Assembly (NCBI GenBank): GCA_002375695.1
Contig: DFMO01000003.1
Location: 203,466 to 267,465, forward strand
Direction of reading: 5' to 3'
Source: Flavobacteriaceae bacterium UBA3591
GTDB taxonomy: Bacteria > Bacteroidota > Bacteroidia > Flavobacteriales > Flavobacteriaceae
DNA: 64,000 nucleotides
The notes under the pieces are model-generated. The model ran no database searches and had not been told where the DNA came from. It saw nothing but the letters and a program-made list of their open reading frames with translations. Shown one piece after another: positions 1 to 9,039 of this stretch (its first letter is position 1; every line of letters begins with the position of its first letter). The translations under genes and the position numbers were made by a program.

Positions 1-214
1 ATAAAATGGCGGCGTCCATTCCGTAGCGTCTTATGGGTTGTACGGTTATTTCGCTGGCCAATTCGGGCGTTTGGCACCGAGTAAAAAAGTCGTATTTAGC
101 CTTTATTTCTTGAAATTCTGGCAAATATCTACCAGCTTGACGCATCATCCAAACAGGTGGGCGTTCCACAGTTTCGCCGCGAAGGGCTTTTAAAAATAAA
201 TCGTTTTTAATCAT
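1..214 (-). CDS. hemE: Uroporphyrinogen decarboxylase, N-terminal part (runs off the left edge)
   Basis: The first 71 codons of HemE, which decarboxylates the four acetates of uroporphyrinogen III to give coproporphyrinogen III in the cytoplasm. The visible protein starts MIKNDLFLKALRGE and contains RPPVWMMRQAGRYLPE, the family's substrate-binding N-terminal signature with its invariant arginines. The ATG lies 8 bases inside the 3' end of hemD, so translation is probably coupled. It is the fourth gene of the hemA-hemC-hemD-hemE run. The rest of the gene lies outside the window. Confidence 0.95.
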   Translation of the reverse strand, partial: MIKNDLFLKALRGETVERPPVWMMRQAGRYLPEFQEIKAKYDFFTRCQTPELASEITVQPIRRYGMDAAIL

Positions 215-887
215 AACTTTTTAATGTTTTTACCGCTTTAGCAATAACGCTTTCTACGGTTGTGGCATTTGCAATAACCACATTTTCACAATATTTTTTT
301 GCTTCGGAAGCAGTGGTAGTTCCTATGCAAATAGCAATGCTGGTGTCGAGTTTATTTTCTGAAATATAGCTGCGTACTCCACTGGGGCTAAAAAATAAAA
401 CGGCATCAAATTGTCTATCAATTCGCTTTATATTTAAACTCGTTTTATAAACTACAATTTCTTGAAACGAGATGTCATTTTCGGTTAATTTTGAAGGTAT
501 TTCGTCGCTGCGAATATTTCCGCAGAAAAAATAAAACCAGTCGTTTTTATGATTTTCTACCAAATATTGAGCTAACTCTGTGGCGTATTCGGTAGTTTTA
601 ATAACGTTTACACCATATTGCTCCAAAAGCGTCCTTGTTTTTTCGCCAACACACAAACAGTTTTCAACCACAACATTGTTAATTGAAGTCTTGTTGTTTG
701 AAAGATTTTGAAAAAATGAATTTACACCGTTTTGACTGGTAAATATTGCGTATTTAATTTTTTGAGGAATAGTAAATGGCTCAAATTCAATTTTTATAGC
801 GTTGTATTCAACCAATGAAACCGAGGCATTGATTAATAACTCTCGTTGAGAAAGACTCAATTTTTTGGTTGAGAGAACGCTTTTCAT
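207..887 (-). CDS. hemD: Uroporphyrinogen-III synthase
   Basis: 226 aa, the usual size for HemD, which cyclises hydroxymethylbilane with inversion of ring D. HemD sequences diverge strongly, so the call rests on short motifs and on context. FTSQNGV (about 49-55), FCGNIRSDEIP (121-131), VVYKT (145-149) and FFSPSGV (165-171) fit the two-lobed HEM4 fold. It sits directly between hemC (20-base gap) and hemE (8-base overlap), the expected pathway order. No signal peptide or membrane segment is seen. Confidence 0.92.
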   Translation of the reverse strand: MKSVLSTKKLSLSQRELLINASVSLVEYNAIKIEFEPFTIPQKIKYAIFTSQNGVNSFFQNLSNNKTSINNVVVENCLCVGEKTRTLLEQYGVNVIKTTEYATELAQYLVENHKNDWFYFFCGNIRSDEIPSKLTENDISFQEIVVYKTSLNIKRIDRQFDAVLFFSPSGVRSYISENKLDTSIAICIGTTTASEAKKYCENVVIANATTVESVIAKAVKTLKSYD

Positions 888-906
888 TACAAATTAGATT
901 ACAATA

Positions 907-1821
907 TTATTTATTGATTTCTTTTTTAATTTGTACCATTAATTCGCTTCCGCCATTTTTTAGAATGTGATGTGCACATTCTTTTCCAAATCCATTGTAA
1001 TTCTCAATATCGATAGTTTTCTCAATTTCAAGTTTTTGCTTTCCGTCTAATGAAAAAAGGCAACCTTTAAAAACTACCTCTTGGTCAATAATTTGTGCAA
1101 AAGCGCCAATGGGTGCCGTACATCCTCCTTCAAGGGTTCTTAAAAAATCACGCTCCATTTGCGTACAAATTTGCGCTTTTCTGTTATTTAATTTTGAAGT
1201 GGCTTCTTTACAAAACTCATCCTTTTCTAAGGCAACAACAACCATGGCTCCCTGGGCTGGTGCTGGCAACATCCAGCTTAAATCCATAAATTTTTCGGGT
1301 AAAAGATTTATACGTAGTAATCCTGCTTTGGCAAAAATTGCACCTTGCCAATTATTGTCTTTTAATTTTTGAAGTCTGGTGTTTACATTTCCGCGAATAT
1401 CAACCACTTTGTGGTGCGGATACCTATTAAGCCATTGGGCCTGCCTACGCAAACTTCCGGTAGCGATGGTACAGGGTTTTTCAAAATCGACTTCGTTGGT
1501 AGTTACCAAAATATCATCAGACGAGGCGCGCTCTAAAACCGCTGTTTGCACAATACCGTTGGGTAATTGTGTAGGAACATCTTTCATGCTGTGTACTGCA
1601 ATATCTACGGTGCCACGTATCATCGCAACATCGAGCGTTTTTGTAAAAATACCGGTGATACCCATTTCGTAAAGAGGTTTATCTAAAACCAAGTCGCCCT
1701 CAGATTTTACGGGTACTAATTGGGTACTGTATCCTAGATTTTCAAGTTTAGCTTTTACAGTATTCGCTTGCCAAAGTGCAAGTTCACTGTCGCGCGTACC
1801 AATTCGGATTGTTTTTTTCAA
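907..1821 (-). CDS. hemC: Porphobilinogen deaminase (hydroxymethylbilane synthase)
   Basis: 304 aa, normal length. It polymerises four porphobilinogens into hydroxymethylbilane using a dipyrromethane cofactor. RIGTRDSELALWQA (6-19), HSMKDVP (77-83, with the catalytic Asp at 81) and LEGGCTAPIGA (230-240) are all present. Cys234 in the last motif is the cofactor attachment site. It starts 2 bases after the hemA stop and lies 20 bases before hemD, so the genes are one operon. Confidence 0.97.
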   Translation of the reverse strand: MKKTIRIGTRDSELALWQANTVKAKLENLGYSTQLVPVKSEGDLVLDKPLYEMGITGIFTKTLDVAMIRGTVDIAVHSMKDVPTQLPNGIVQTAVLERASSDDILVTTNEVDFEKPCTIATGSLRRQAQWLNRYPHHKVVDIRGNVNTRLQKLKDNNWQGAIFAKAGLLRINLLPEKFMDLSWMLPAPAQGAMVVVALEKDEFCKEATSKLNNRKAQICTQMERDFLRTLEGGCTAPIGAFAQIIDQEVVFKGCLFSLDGKQKLEIEKTIDIENYNGFGKECAHHILKNGGSELMVQIKKEINK

Positions 1822-1823
1822 AA

Positions 1824-3086
1824 TTAGGCAGTTTCAAGTTGGAAGACTCTTCTAATAAGTTCGATACTTTCGGCAGAACCTTCTTCGCCTTTTAGGTGAT
1901 TTGCGAAATGCGTAGTAATTTTTTGAATAAGGCGATCGCTAATTATTTCGGCTTGTTCGTGGTTAAAATCGTCAATTTTTTTGCTTTGATAGTCTAACTC
2001 GCCAGTTTTAATTTCAATCAATTTATTCTTTAAAGCGTTAATAGTTGGCGCATATTTTCTATGGTCTGCCCACTTATTAAAATCTTTTTCAATTTCCGCA
2101 ATAATTTTTTTAGCCAACGGCAATTGTGCAGCGCGTTGTTCTAGAGTTTGGTCGGTCACCGCAGAAAGGTGATCCATATGCACCAAAGAGACAAATTCAT
2201 TTTCCAAAACGTCATCTGAAACATTTTTAGGAATTGAAAGGTCTAAAATTAGCAGCGGTCTTTTTAAATGCAGCAACTCTTTTGAAATTGTAGGTTGTTG
2301 TGCACCTGTTGCCACAATTAACACATCGGCTTGTGCAATTTCACATTGGATATCGGCATAATCTTTTACAATTAAGTTGAATTTTCCAGCTACTTTTTCA
2401 GCCTTGGCTTTTGTTCGATTTATAAGTGTTATATGATTGTTTTGGGTATGTTTTATTAAATTTTCGCAAGTATTTCTACCTATTTTTCCAGTTCCGAAGA
2501 GCAAGATATTCTTTTCTGAAACCTGAGGAACCTGAGACATAATATACTGTACTGCTGCAAAGCTTACCGATGTGGCACCCGACGAAATTCCCGTCTCATT
2601 TTTAATGCGCTTACTTGCCTGAATTACTGCATTGGCAAGACGCTCCATAAACGGATTAAAAATATCGTGCTTTTTAGATTCGCGAAAAGCATTTCGCAAC
2701 TGACTTATTATTTCAAAATCGCCTAAAATTTGGCTATCAAGACCAGTTCCAACGGTAAAAATATGCGAAACTGCATCGTGGTTTTTATAGATATAAGCTA
2801 TTTTTTCAAAATCTTCTACGGTACCATTTGTATGTTCGCAAAGTAATTTAATTAGCTTATAAGGATGTTGCGCAAAGCCGTATAATTCGGTTCGGTTACA
2901 AGTAGAAATAACGGTAAGCGAAGGGAGTCCTTCGGCCTTTGCTTGGGTCAATATATTTTCCTTTGCAGTATCTGAAATACTGAATCTACCTCGCATCTCG
3001 GCATCGGCTTTTTTATAATTAAGCCCAATAGCATAAAAATTTCCCTCGAGCGATTCTCCAGAATATGTAGACAAATTATTTTTCAT
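1824..3086 (-). CDS. hemA: Glutamyl-tRNA reductase
   Basis: 420 aa. It reduces glutamyl-tRNA(Glu) to glutamate-1-semialdehyde, the first committed step of C5-pathway tetrapyrrole synthesis. STCNRTELYG (61-70) carries the catalytic Cys63, and GTGKIG (198-203) is the NADPH-binding loop of the second domain; the C-terminal part is the helical dimerisation domain. It is the first gene of the heme operon. A perfect -7 element TACATTTG lies at 3201-3208 on the minus strand, giving a leader of about 110 bases. An AraC-type regulator is divergent from it. hemB and hemL are not in the window. Confidence 0.97.
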   Translation of the reverse strand: MKNNLSTYSGESLEGNFYAIGLNYKKADAEMRGRFSISDTAKENILTQAKAEGLPSLTVISTCNRTELYGFAQHPYKLIKLLCEHTNGTVEDFEKIAYIYKNHDAVSHIFTVGTGLDSQILGDFEIISQLRNAFRESKKHDIFNPFMERLANAVIQASKRIKNETGISSGATSVSFAAVQYIMSQVPQVSEKNILLFGTGKIGRNTCENLIKHTQNNHITLINRTKAKAEKVAGKFNLIVKDYADIQCEIAQADVLIVATGAQQPTISKELLHLKRPLLILDLSIPKNVSDDVLENEFVSLVHMDHLSAVTDQTLEQRAAQLPLAKKIIAEIEKDFNKWADHRKYAPTINALKNKLIEIKTGELDYQSKKIDDFNHEQAEIISDRLIQKITTHFANHLKGEEGSAESIELIRRVFQLETA

Positions 3087-3200
3087 TTATAACTTTAATT
3101 CAAAATGAAACACCGCAAAACCGTAACTTACAAGAGAAGAAAACAATTTCTTTTATACTACGTGAAAGATACTGGCTGCGCCTTCAAATAAAAAACAGAG

Positions 3201-3208
3201 CAAATGTA
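3201..3208 (-). promoter_or_regulatory. Promoter -7 element of the hemACDE operon
   Basis: Read on the minus strand this is TACATTTG, a perfect match to the Bacteroidota TAnnTTTG element. It is upstream of hemA. No clear TTTG at the usual -33 spacing was found. Confidence 0.6.
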
Positions 3209-3292
3209 AGTGCATTGTATTTCAAAAAATAACGCTAGCGGTATCTTTTTTGTCGATGTGTGTTAAAAATAGTAAAAATATGACATATATCA

Positions 3293-3300
3293 TACTTTTG
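3293..3300 (+). promoter_or_regulatory. Promoter -7 element of the AraC-type regulator
   Basis: TACTTTTG matches TAnnTTTG exactly and lies about 80 bases before the ATG at 3380. It is back to back with the hemA promoter, leaving about 85 bases between the two -7 elements for shared regulator binding. Confidence 0.6.
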
Positions 3301-3379
3301 CCCTAATTTCGTGGTCTCTCGAGCCTAATTTAACCCTGTTGTTTAGAACTGTTCTAAATAAAACCAATTTATTCTACGC

Positions 3380-4270
3380 ATGGAATTACAAAAAAATGTC
3401 GCTCAAAGTTTTTATGACGAAACCACCATTTCACCGGGATTTTTTATTTTAAAATTTAATAATGAAACCAATCAAAGTCAAAAGTATAGACGCGAAGTAA
3501 ACGCTACTTTTATTCAATTTCACTTTTGCATTAAAGGTTCGGCATCGTTTTTATTTAACGATGGAAAATATACACTCCCTATAACCGAAGAGAAATCATT
3601 GTTACTTTACAATCCGCAGCGCGATTTACCTATGAATTTAGAATTAGAAAAAAATTCTTGGGTTATTACATTATTACTGCCTATTCACAAGTTTCACAGT
3701 TTATTTTCAACCGAAGCCAATTATATTACCTTTTTAACCGAAGAAAATAAAAACCGTAAATATTACCAAGACGGCGGGATTACTCCATCTATGGCAATTG
3801 TACTTAACCAATTGATGAATTACAACCTGCACCCAACCATAAAACCACTGTATTTTAAAGCAAAAGCATACGAGTTACTTAGTTTATATTTTAATAGACC
3901 CGAAGATGCCGATGTTGAGCAGTGCCCGTTTTTGGCCGATGAAGACAATGTGGTAAAAATTAAAAAAGCCAAAGAAATTATTATGGCCAGAATGGCCGAA
4001 CCACCCACACTACAAGCGTTGGCAGATGAAATTAATTTACCAATTAACCGACTAAAAGAAGGGTTTAAACAAATATATGGCGACTCGGTTTTTAGTTTTC
4101 TTTTTGACTATAAAATGGAAGTTGCCCGTCAACTTTTGGCAACAGGATCGCACAATGTAAACGAAGTAGGATTAAAAGTGGGGTATAGCACCTCGAGTCA
4201 TTTTATTGCTGCATTTAAAAAGAAATTTGGTACAACCCCGAAGAAATTCTTAATGGGATTGAATTTATAA
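3380..4270 (+). CDS. AraC-family transcriptional regulator
   Basis: 296 aa. The N-terminal two thirds is a cupin-like sensor region without a recognised ligand motif. The C-terminal ~100 residues hold the paired helix-turn-helix of AraC/XylS proteins: ALADEINLPINRLKEGF (first HTH, about 214-230) and VGYSTSSHFIAAFKKKFG plus PKKF (second HTH, about 267-290). It is divergent from hemA with facing promoters, so regulation of heme synthesis is a reasonable inference but is not shown by the sequence. The effector is unknown. Confidence 0.9.
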   Translation: MELQKNVAQSFYDETTISPGFFILKFNNETNQSQKYRREVNATFIQFHFCIKGSASFLFNDGKYTLPITEEKSLLLYNPQRDLPMNLELEKNSWVITLLLPIHKFHSLFSTEANYITFLTEENKNRKYYQDGGITPSMAIVLNQLMNYNLHPTIKPLYFKAKAYELLSLYFNRPEDADVEQCPFLADEDNVVKIKKAKEIIMARMAEPPTLQALADEINLPINRLKEGFKQIYGDSVFSFLFDYKMEVARQLLATGSHNVNEVGLKVGYSTSSHFIAAFKKKFGTTPKKFLMGLNL

Positions 4271-4391
4271 TTTGAATATTGTTTCGGTATTTATGCTCAC
4301 TAATGTTACCAAAATTGATCTTTAAGATTAAAGAATACTCGAGCTGTTTAATTAATTATCATAGGTCAATTTTATTTCATCTTAGGGCGTA

Positions 4392-4399
4392 TATTTTTG
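4392..4399 (+). promoter_or_regulatory. Promoter -7 element of the nitroreductase gene
   Basis: TATTTTTG is a perfect TAnnTTTG match 84 bases before the start codon at 4484, within otherwise AT-rich non-coding DNA. Confidence 0.5.
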
Positions 4400-4483
4400 T
4401 AACGTAAATTAAAATTTCAAATCAAATAAATACAGTCACTTTTATAGCTGACGATTAAAAAATAGCACAAAAGAAAATTATAT

Positions 4484-5116
4484 ATGAGTTTAATAGAAGG
4501 ATTGAAATGGCGATATGCCGCCAAAAAGATGAACGGCGAAACCATTCCTCAGGAAAAACTAGATTATATTTTGGAAGCTGCACGACTAGCGCCGTCGTCG
4601 TCGGGTTTACAGCCTTATAAAATTTTTGTTATTTCAAATAAGGAAATATTGAAAAAGCTAAAACCTATGGCCTGGAATCAAAGTCAGATTGTAGATGCCT
4701 CGCATGTGTTGGTTTTTGCCTCGTGGGATAAATATTCATTAGATAGAATTGAATCTGTTTTTGATTATACCGTTGCGCAACGCGGCTTACCACCCGAAAC
4801 CATGGATGCTTATAAAGAGCGACTTTGGGGAATGTACAAACCTTTAAGTAGCGAGTGGCACGCGCATCACGCTTCAAAACAAGCTTATATTTCATTTGCA
4901 ATGGCCATTGCAGCGGCAGCCGAACAAAAAATTGACGCTACCCCGATGGAAGGTTTTACACCCGAAGAGGTTGATGAATTGTTAGGATTAAAAGAACAAG
5001 GTTTACAAAGTACTTTAATATTAGCACTTGGGTATCGCGATGAGGCAGAAGATTGGCTTGTAGATATGAAAAAAGTTAGAACGCCAAAAGACCAATTTAT
5101 TACAGAATTAAAATAG
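4484..5116 (+). CDS. NAD(P)H-dependent oxidoreductase, nitroreductase family
   Basis: 210 aa, the normal size for an FMN-dependent NfsB/YdgI-like homodimeric flavoenzyme. The N-terminal RYAAKKM and the segment ARLAPSSSGLQPYKIFVIS (about 33-51) give the FMN-phosphate-binding Arg and the PSSSGLQP loop; GLQSTLILALGYRDE near residues 180-195 is the conserved C-terminal FMN contact. The physiological substrate (nitro compounds, quinones or dihydropteridine) cannot be told from sequence. It is monocistronic and followed by a strong bidirectional hairpin. Confidence 0.92.
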   Translation: MSLIEGLKWRYAAKKMNGETIPQEKLDYILEAARLAPSSSGLQPYKIFVISNKEILKKLKPMAWNQSQIVDASHVLVFASWDKYSLDRIESVFDYTVAQRGLPPETMDAYKERLWGMYKPLSSEWHAHHASKQAYISFAMAIAAAAEQKIDATPMEGFTPEEVDELLGLKEQGLQSTLILALGYRDEAEDWLVDMKKVRTPKDQFITELK

Positions 5117-5150
5117 TAGTGAGTTAACTAATTATTGATATTGTTCCTTT

Positions 5151-5198
5151 ATAAAACCCCCAACATTCTTTTAAATAAAAAAAACGAGGGGGTTTTAT
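5151..5198. terminator. Bidirectional terminator-like hairpin between convergent genes
   Basis: Perfect 11-base arms ATAAAACCCCC (5151-5161) and GGGGGTTTTAT (5188-5198) are separated by an A-rich 26-base loop. T-runs follow the G/C stem on both strands. It serves the nitroreductase gene (+) and the CBS protein gene (-). Confidence 0.7.
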
Positions 5199-5241
5199 AA
5201 TTTAAAAATAAATAAAAACTTTTAGTGCAAAAACTTTTGAA

Positions 5242-5703
5242 TCACCACGTTTGGCCTTTTAACTCCATTGCGGCACGTAAAACATCGCTTTGGCTAATTT
5301 GCCCAGCAAGTTTACCATCTTCAATTATAGGAAAACGACGGTGTTTAGATTCCAAAAACTTATTTGCAGCATCGAGCACATTCATATCACCATCTATGGT
5401 ATCTACATTGGTAATCATATGTTGCTCCACTTTTAAATCTTCTATGGGGAAATTATGGTAGCGTGAATCACTGAGTTGTTTCATACAATCCCCTTCCGAA
5501 ATTATACCAATCAATTCATTTTGTTGATTAACAACAGGCCCTCCAGAAATTCTTTTCTTTACAAGTATTTCCATTACTTCCATAATTGTTTGCTCCGGAC
5601 TGAAAGTAATTAAATTACGTGTCATATAATCTGAAACTTTAATTTTCTCAGAAGACACTCTTCGAGGTTTAGCCCTCCTGCCAATAAAACTTTTAATTCC
5701 CAT
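5242..5703 (-). CDS. CBS-domain protein
   Basis: 153 aa made almost entirely of a tandem CBS pair (Bateman module). CBS1 is about 26-80, with YMTRNLITFSPEQTIMEVM and GGPVVNQQNELIGIISEGD; CBS2 is about 92-150, with NVDTIDGDMNVLDAANKF and RRFPIIEDGKLAGQISQSD. Such stand-alone modules bind adenine nucleotides and act as energy or redox sensors; the partner here is unknown. The basic N-terminus (FIGRRAKPRRVSSEK) has no signal peptide. Converges on the nitroreductase gene. Confidence 0.9.
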   Translation of the reverse strand: MGIKSFIGRRAKPRRVSSEKIKVSDYMTRNLITFSPEQTIMEVMEILVKKRISGGPVVNQQNELIGIISEGDCMKQLSDSRYHNFPIEDLKVEQHMITNVDTIDGDMNVLDAANKFLESKHRRFPIIEDGKLAGQISQSDVLRAAMELKGQTW

Positions 5704-5826
5704 AATATCAAATTTTTGCGAACTTCTAATATAATCATTTTTATCAAATAGCAGAAATCAATTCAACTTTTGTAATAAAACGCTTTCAAATAAAATTGTA
5801 TTTTTAGCACTCTAAACCTTCCAATT

Positions 5827-8187
5827 ATGAAAAACCTCTATGCGGTTCTTTCCCTCGTTTTAATTACAACCGTCATATTTTATAGTTTTTATTCTTTAAC
5901 GCCACATTACGATAAAGACAAATTAATTCCAGCTACCGAATTTTCTGTAGATAGAGCTTTAGAGCCTTTGAGTAAAATTTCAAAACAACCACATTATTTA
6001 GGATCGCAAGGCCACCAAGAAGTTCAAAAAATACTTATCGCCGAAATGGGCAAATTAGGTCTCGAACCTCATCTACAAACCGATTTTAGCTTAAATCCAC
6101 ATGCTAAAACCCTTACAAAACCTACAAATATTGTAGGCCGAATTAAAGGAAGCGAAAATGGAAAAGCACTTTTATTACTATCACACTACGACAGTGCTTT
6201 GGTACCTTCGTTAGGTACTAGCGATGCGGGTAGTGGTATCGTTACAATTTTGGAAAGTCTTCGTGCCTATTTGGCATCTGGTAAACGCCCAAAAAACGAC
6301 ATCATTGTTCTTTTTACCGATGCAGAAGAACTTGGGTTAGATGGCGCCAAACTCTTTGTCAATAAACATCCTTGGGCAGAACATGTTGGCTTAGTGCTCA
6401 ATTTTGAAGCCCGAGGTACCAGCGGCCCTAGCAATATGATTTTGGAAACCAACGGTGGAAATTCAAAACTCGTGAAAGAATTTATCGCTGCCAACCCTAA
6501 TTTTCCCGTAGCCTCATCATTAATGTACAGCGTTTATAAAATGCTGCCCAATGATACCGATTCAACAATTTTTAGAGAAGATGGCGATATTGATAGTTTC
6601 TTTTTTGCCTTTATCGATAGTCACTTTAATTATCATACCGCCAATGATAATATGTATCATTTAGACTGGAATAGTTTAATGCACCAAGGAAGTTACCTAC
6701 TACCATTAATACACTATTTTGCCGATGCAAACCTTTCGCAGTTAAAGTCCGATACAGACCACGTTTATGTAAACATGCCCTTTGTTAAAATAATTAGCTA
6801 TCCATTTTCATGGATATTACCAATGCTAATTTTAGCAAGTTTAATTTTTATCTTTTTGATATTTTATGGCATTAAAAGAAAAAAACTAAGCAGAAAAGCA
6901 ATTGGCTTCGGCTTTGTACCCTTTTTCCTTTCATTGATTATTTGTGGCATTTTAGGGTTTTTTGGGTGGAAGTTTATTCTCACATTATACCCACAATACA
7001 CCGAAATTCAGCAAGGTTTTACCTATAACGGTCATTGGTATATCGCTTTTTTTGTATTTCTATCGTTAGCAATTACTTTTTTAATTTATAAAAAGTTCTC
7101 TCAACGCTTTAATGAACCCTCTTTTTATGTGGCTCCATTATTATTTTGGTTAATTATAAACCTTATAGTTTTTATAGTATTAAAAGGTGCGGCATACTTT
7201 ATAATTCCGGTGTTTTTTGGATTGCTTTCGTTTTTTGTTATGCTAAGACAACAACGCCCCAACCTTTTGGCAATGGCATTCTTAGCACTCCCAGCCCTAT
7301 TGTTATTTGCGCCACTCATTCAGTTTTTTCCAGTGGGCTTAGGCTTAAAGATGCTTGTAATAAGCTGTGTTTTTACTGTACTTTTATTTGTCCTTCTTTG
7401 GCCCGTCTTTGGGTATTTTAAATGGAAGGGCACGTTATCGGTATTATGCTTTTTATTCGCTGTAATTTTCTTCGGAATTGCTCACTCTAAAAGCGATTAT
7501 TCCATAGAAAGAAGAAAACCAAACAGCCTTGTATACTATAAAGACGCCGATAAAAACAAAACATATTGGTTAACATACGATAAGAATATTGACGATTGGA
7601 CACAGCAATATTTGGGTAAAACCCCCGATAGCGCTACTAATGTTGTAAAGCAAGTAGCTTATAACAAATACGGTGCAAACTATAGTTTTGCAGCACCGGC
7701 ACCCGAAAAAGACATCCCACCTTTTGAAGTAATTTTAGAGAAAGACACCTTGGTTAAACAGTTTCGGGAGGTAAAATTTGTTATCGTACCCAAACGCAAT
7801 GTAAATAAAATAGACCTCTATCCTGTTGGCAACACGGTTTTTAAATCGATAGAATTTAACGGAGAACCAATGCCGGTTTCAAAGGTTTCAAACGATTACC
7901 GCGGCACTGAAAACAATGCGCTAATTAATTATTACGTTTCGCAAAACGATTCATTAAAAGTTGCTTTTTCGGTAGAAAAAGACGCTAAAGTTTCGTTTAA
8001 AGCAATGGAGTATTCTTTTGATTTAATGAGCAATTCAAAGTTTACAATGATTGAAAGACCCACCTACACCATGCCCAAACCGTTTGTAATAACCGACGCA
8101 ATTATGGTGAAACGAACATTTTCTGTAGATTCGCTTAAACCGAAAGTTTTAGATACTTTAAATTTTATATCCCCACAAAATGAATAA
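5827..8187 (+). CDS. M28-family metallopeptidase with multi-spanning membrane domain
   Basis: 786 aa. An N-terminal membrane anchor (5-24) precedes an M28 zinc aminopeptidase domain. Likely zinc ligands and catalytic residues are H120 (SHYD), D133 (SDAGSG), E167/E168 (DAEELG), E194 (NFEARG) and the late His in DSHFNYH. About eight hydrophobic helices fill residues 315-560, followed by a ~220-residue extracytoplasmic beta-rich tail. The layout matches Bacteroidota M28 and yeast Pff1-type peptidases, with the peptidase domain outside the inner membrane. The stop overlaps the next gene by 8 bases, so the two are cotranscribed. Confidence 0.9.
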   Translation: MKNLYAVLSLVLITTVIFYSFYSLTPHYDKDKLIPATEFSVDRALEPLSKISKQPHYLGSQGHQEVQKILIAEMGKLGLEPHLQTDFSLNPHAKTLTKPTNIVGRIKGSENGKALLLLSHYDSALVPSLGTSDAGSGIVTILESLRAYLASGKRPKNDIIVLFTDAEELGLDGAKLFVNKHPWAEHVGLVLNFEARGTSGPSNMILETNGGNSKLVKEFIAANPNFPVASSLMYSVYKMLPNDTDSTIFREDGDIDSFFFAFIDSHFNYHTANDNMYHLDWNSLMHQGSYLLPLIHYFADANLSQLKSDTDHVYVNMPFVKIISYPFSWILPMLILASLIFIFLIFYGIKRKKLSRKAIGFGFVPFFLSLIICGILGFFGWKFILTLYPQYTEIQQGFTYNGHWYIAFFVFLSLAITFLIYKKFSQRFNEPSFYVAPLLFWLIINLIVFIVLKGAAYFIIPVFFGLLSFFVMLRQQRPNLLAMAFLALPALLLFAPLIQFFPVGLGLKMLVISCVFTVLLFVLLWPVFGYFKWKGTLSVLCFLFAVIFFGIAHSKSDYSIERRKPNSLVYYKDADKNKTYWLTYDKNIDDWTQQYLGKTPDSATNVVKQVAYNKYGANYSFAAPAPEKDIPPFEVILEKDTLVKQFREVKFVIVPKRNVNKIDLYPVGNTVFKSIEFNGEPMPVSKVSNDYRGTENNALINYYVSQNDSLKVAFSVEKDAKVSFKAMEYSFDLMSNSKFTMIERPTYTMPKPFVITDAIMVKRTFSVDSLKPKVLDTLNFISPQNE

Positions 8188-8986
8188 CACTATCGCAATT
8201 ACAGGTTTGGGTTGGTTAGGCCAGCCCTTAGCCTATCGTTTATCGGCATTAAACTATACCGTGAAAGGCTCGGTAACTTCAATTCAAAAAGCTACATTAC
8301 TTCAACAAAATGGATTTAATGCCTTTCCTGTTGAAATTTCGGAAAGAGGCATTGATGGCGAAATACAGGCCCTTTTAAACAATACAGACTGCCTTATAAT
8401 TATGATTCCGCCCGGATTACGCAAAAATACGGGTGCCGACTATGTTTTAAAAATGACGCATTTGTTAGAAGCCGTAAAAGCATCTGAAGTTAAAAAAGTT
8501 ATTTTAGTTAGCAGTACTTCTGTCTACGACGATGCGCAAGGAAAAGTAACCGAAAAAAATGATCCACAACCACAAACAATTGCCGGAAAACAGCTTCGGC
8601 AAGTAGAGGAATTATTCCTTAACAGCGATGAAATTAAAACCACCGTGGTACGTTTTGGCGGTTTAATTGGCGGAAGCAGACAACCTGCAAAATACTTGGC
8701 GGGCCGTAAAGATTTAGCCGATGGTAATGCGCCGGTGAACCTAATTCATCGCGACGACTGTATTAATATTTTGGTTGAAATTTTAAAGCGAGATGCCTTC
8801 GGAAAAGTATTTAATGCGGTACACCCAAATCATCCCACAAAAGCCGATTATTATATTGAAAAGGCAAAAGAACTTAGTTTGGTGCCTCCAGCATTTAAGG
8901 ATACAACTACCAATGAACTTTTTAAGCAAGTGGATTCTGAAAATTTGGAAACGGTTTTAAATTATACTTTTAAAACTTCTATATAA
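8180..8986 (+). CDS. NAD(P)-binding SDR/epimerase-like protein (YeeZ type)
   Basis: 268 aa. An N-terminal Rossmann motif ITGLGWLGQPLA (GxGxxG) starts at residue 7. Further conserved pieces are ILVSSTSVYDD and RFGGLIGG. The YxxxK of classical epimerases is replaced by a GKQLRQVEELF stretch, as in atypical extended SDRs such as E. coli YeeZ. Substrate unknown. The start ATG lies 8 bases inside the M28 peptidase gene, so coupling is likely. A hairpin terminator follows directly. Confidence 0.85.
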   Translation: MNNTIAITGLGWLGQPLAYRLSALNYTVKGSVTSIQKATLLQQNGFNAFPVEISERGIDGEIQALLNNTDCLIIMIPPGLRKNTGADYVLKMTHLLEAVKASEVKKVILVSSTSVYDDAQGKVTEKNDPQPQTIAGKQLRQVEELFLNSDEIKTTVVRFGGLIGGSRQPAKYLAGRKDLADGNAPVNLIHRDDCINILVEILKRDAFGKVFNAVHPNHPTKADYYIEKAKELSLVPPAFKDTTTNELFKQVDSENLETVLNYTFKTSI

Positions 8987-9015
8987 AAAAAGGAGCCTGT
9001 TACAGCTCCTTTTTC
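8985..9015 (+). terminator. Rho-independent terminator after the epimerase-like gene
   Basis: A-run, then AGGAGC (8991-8996), an 8-base loop, GCTCCT (9005-9010) and a T-run. The flanking A and T runs make it function on both strands; the M13 peptidase gene converges on it. Confidence 0.75.
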
Positions 9016-9039
9016 AATCAATTAAAATACTTTAAAAAA

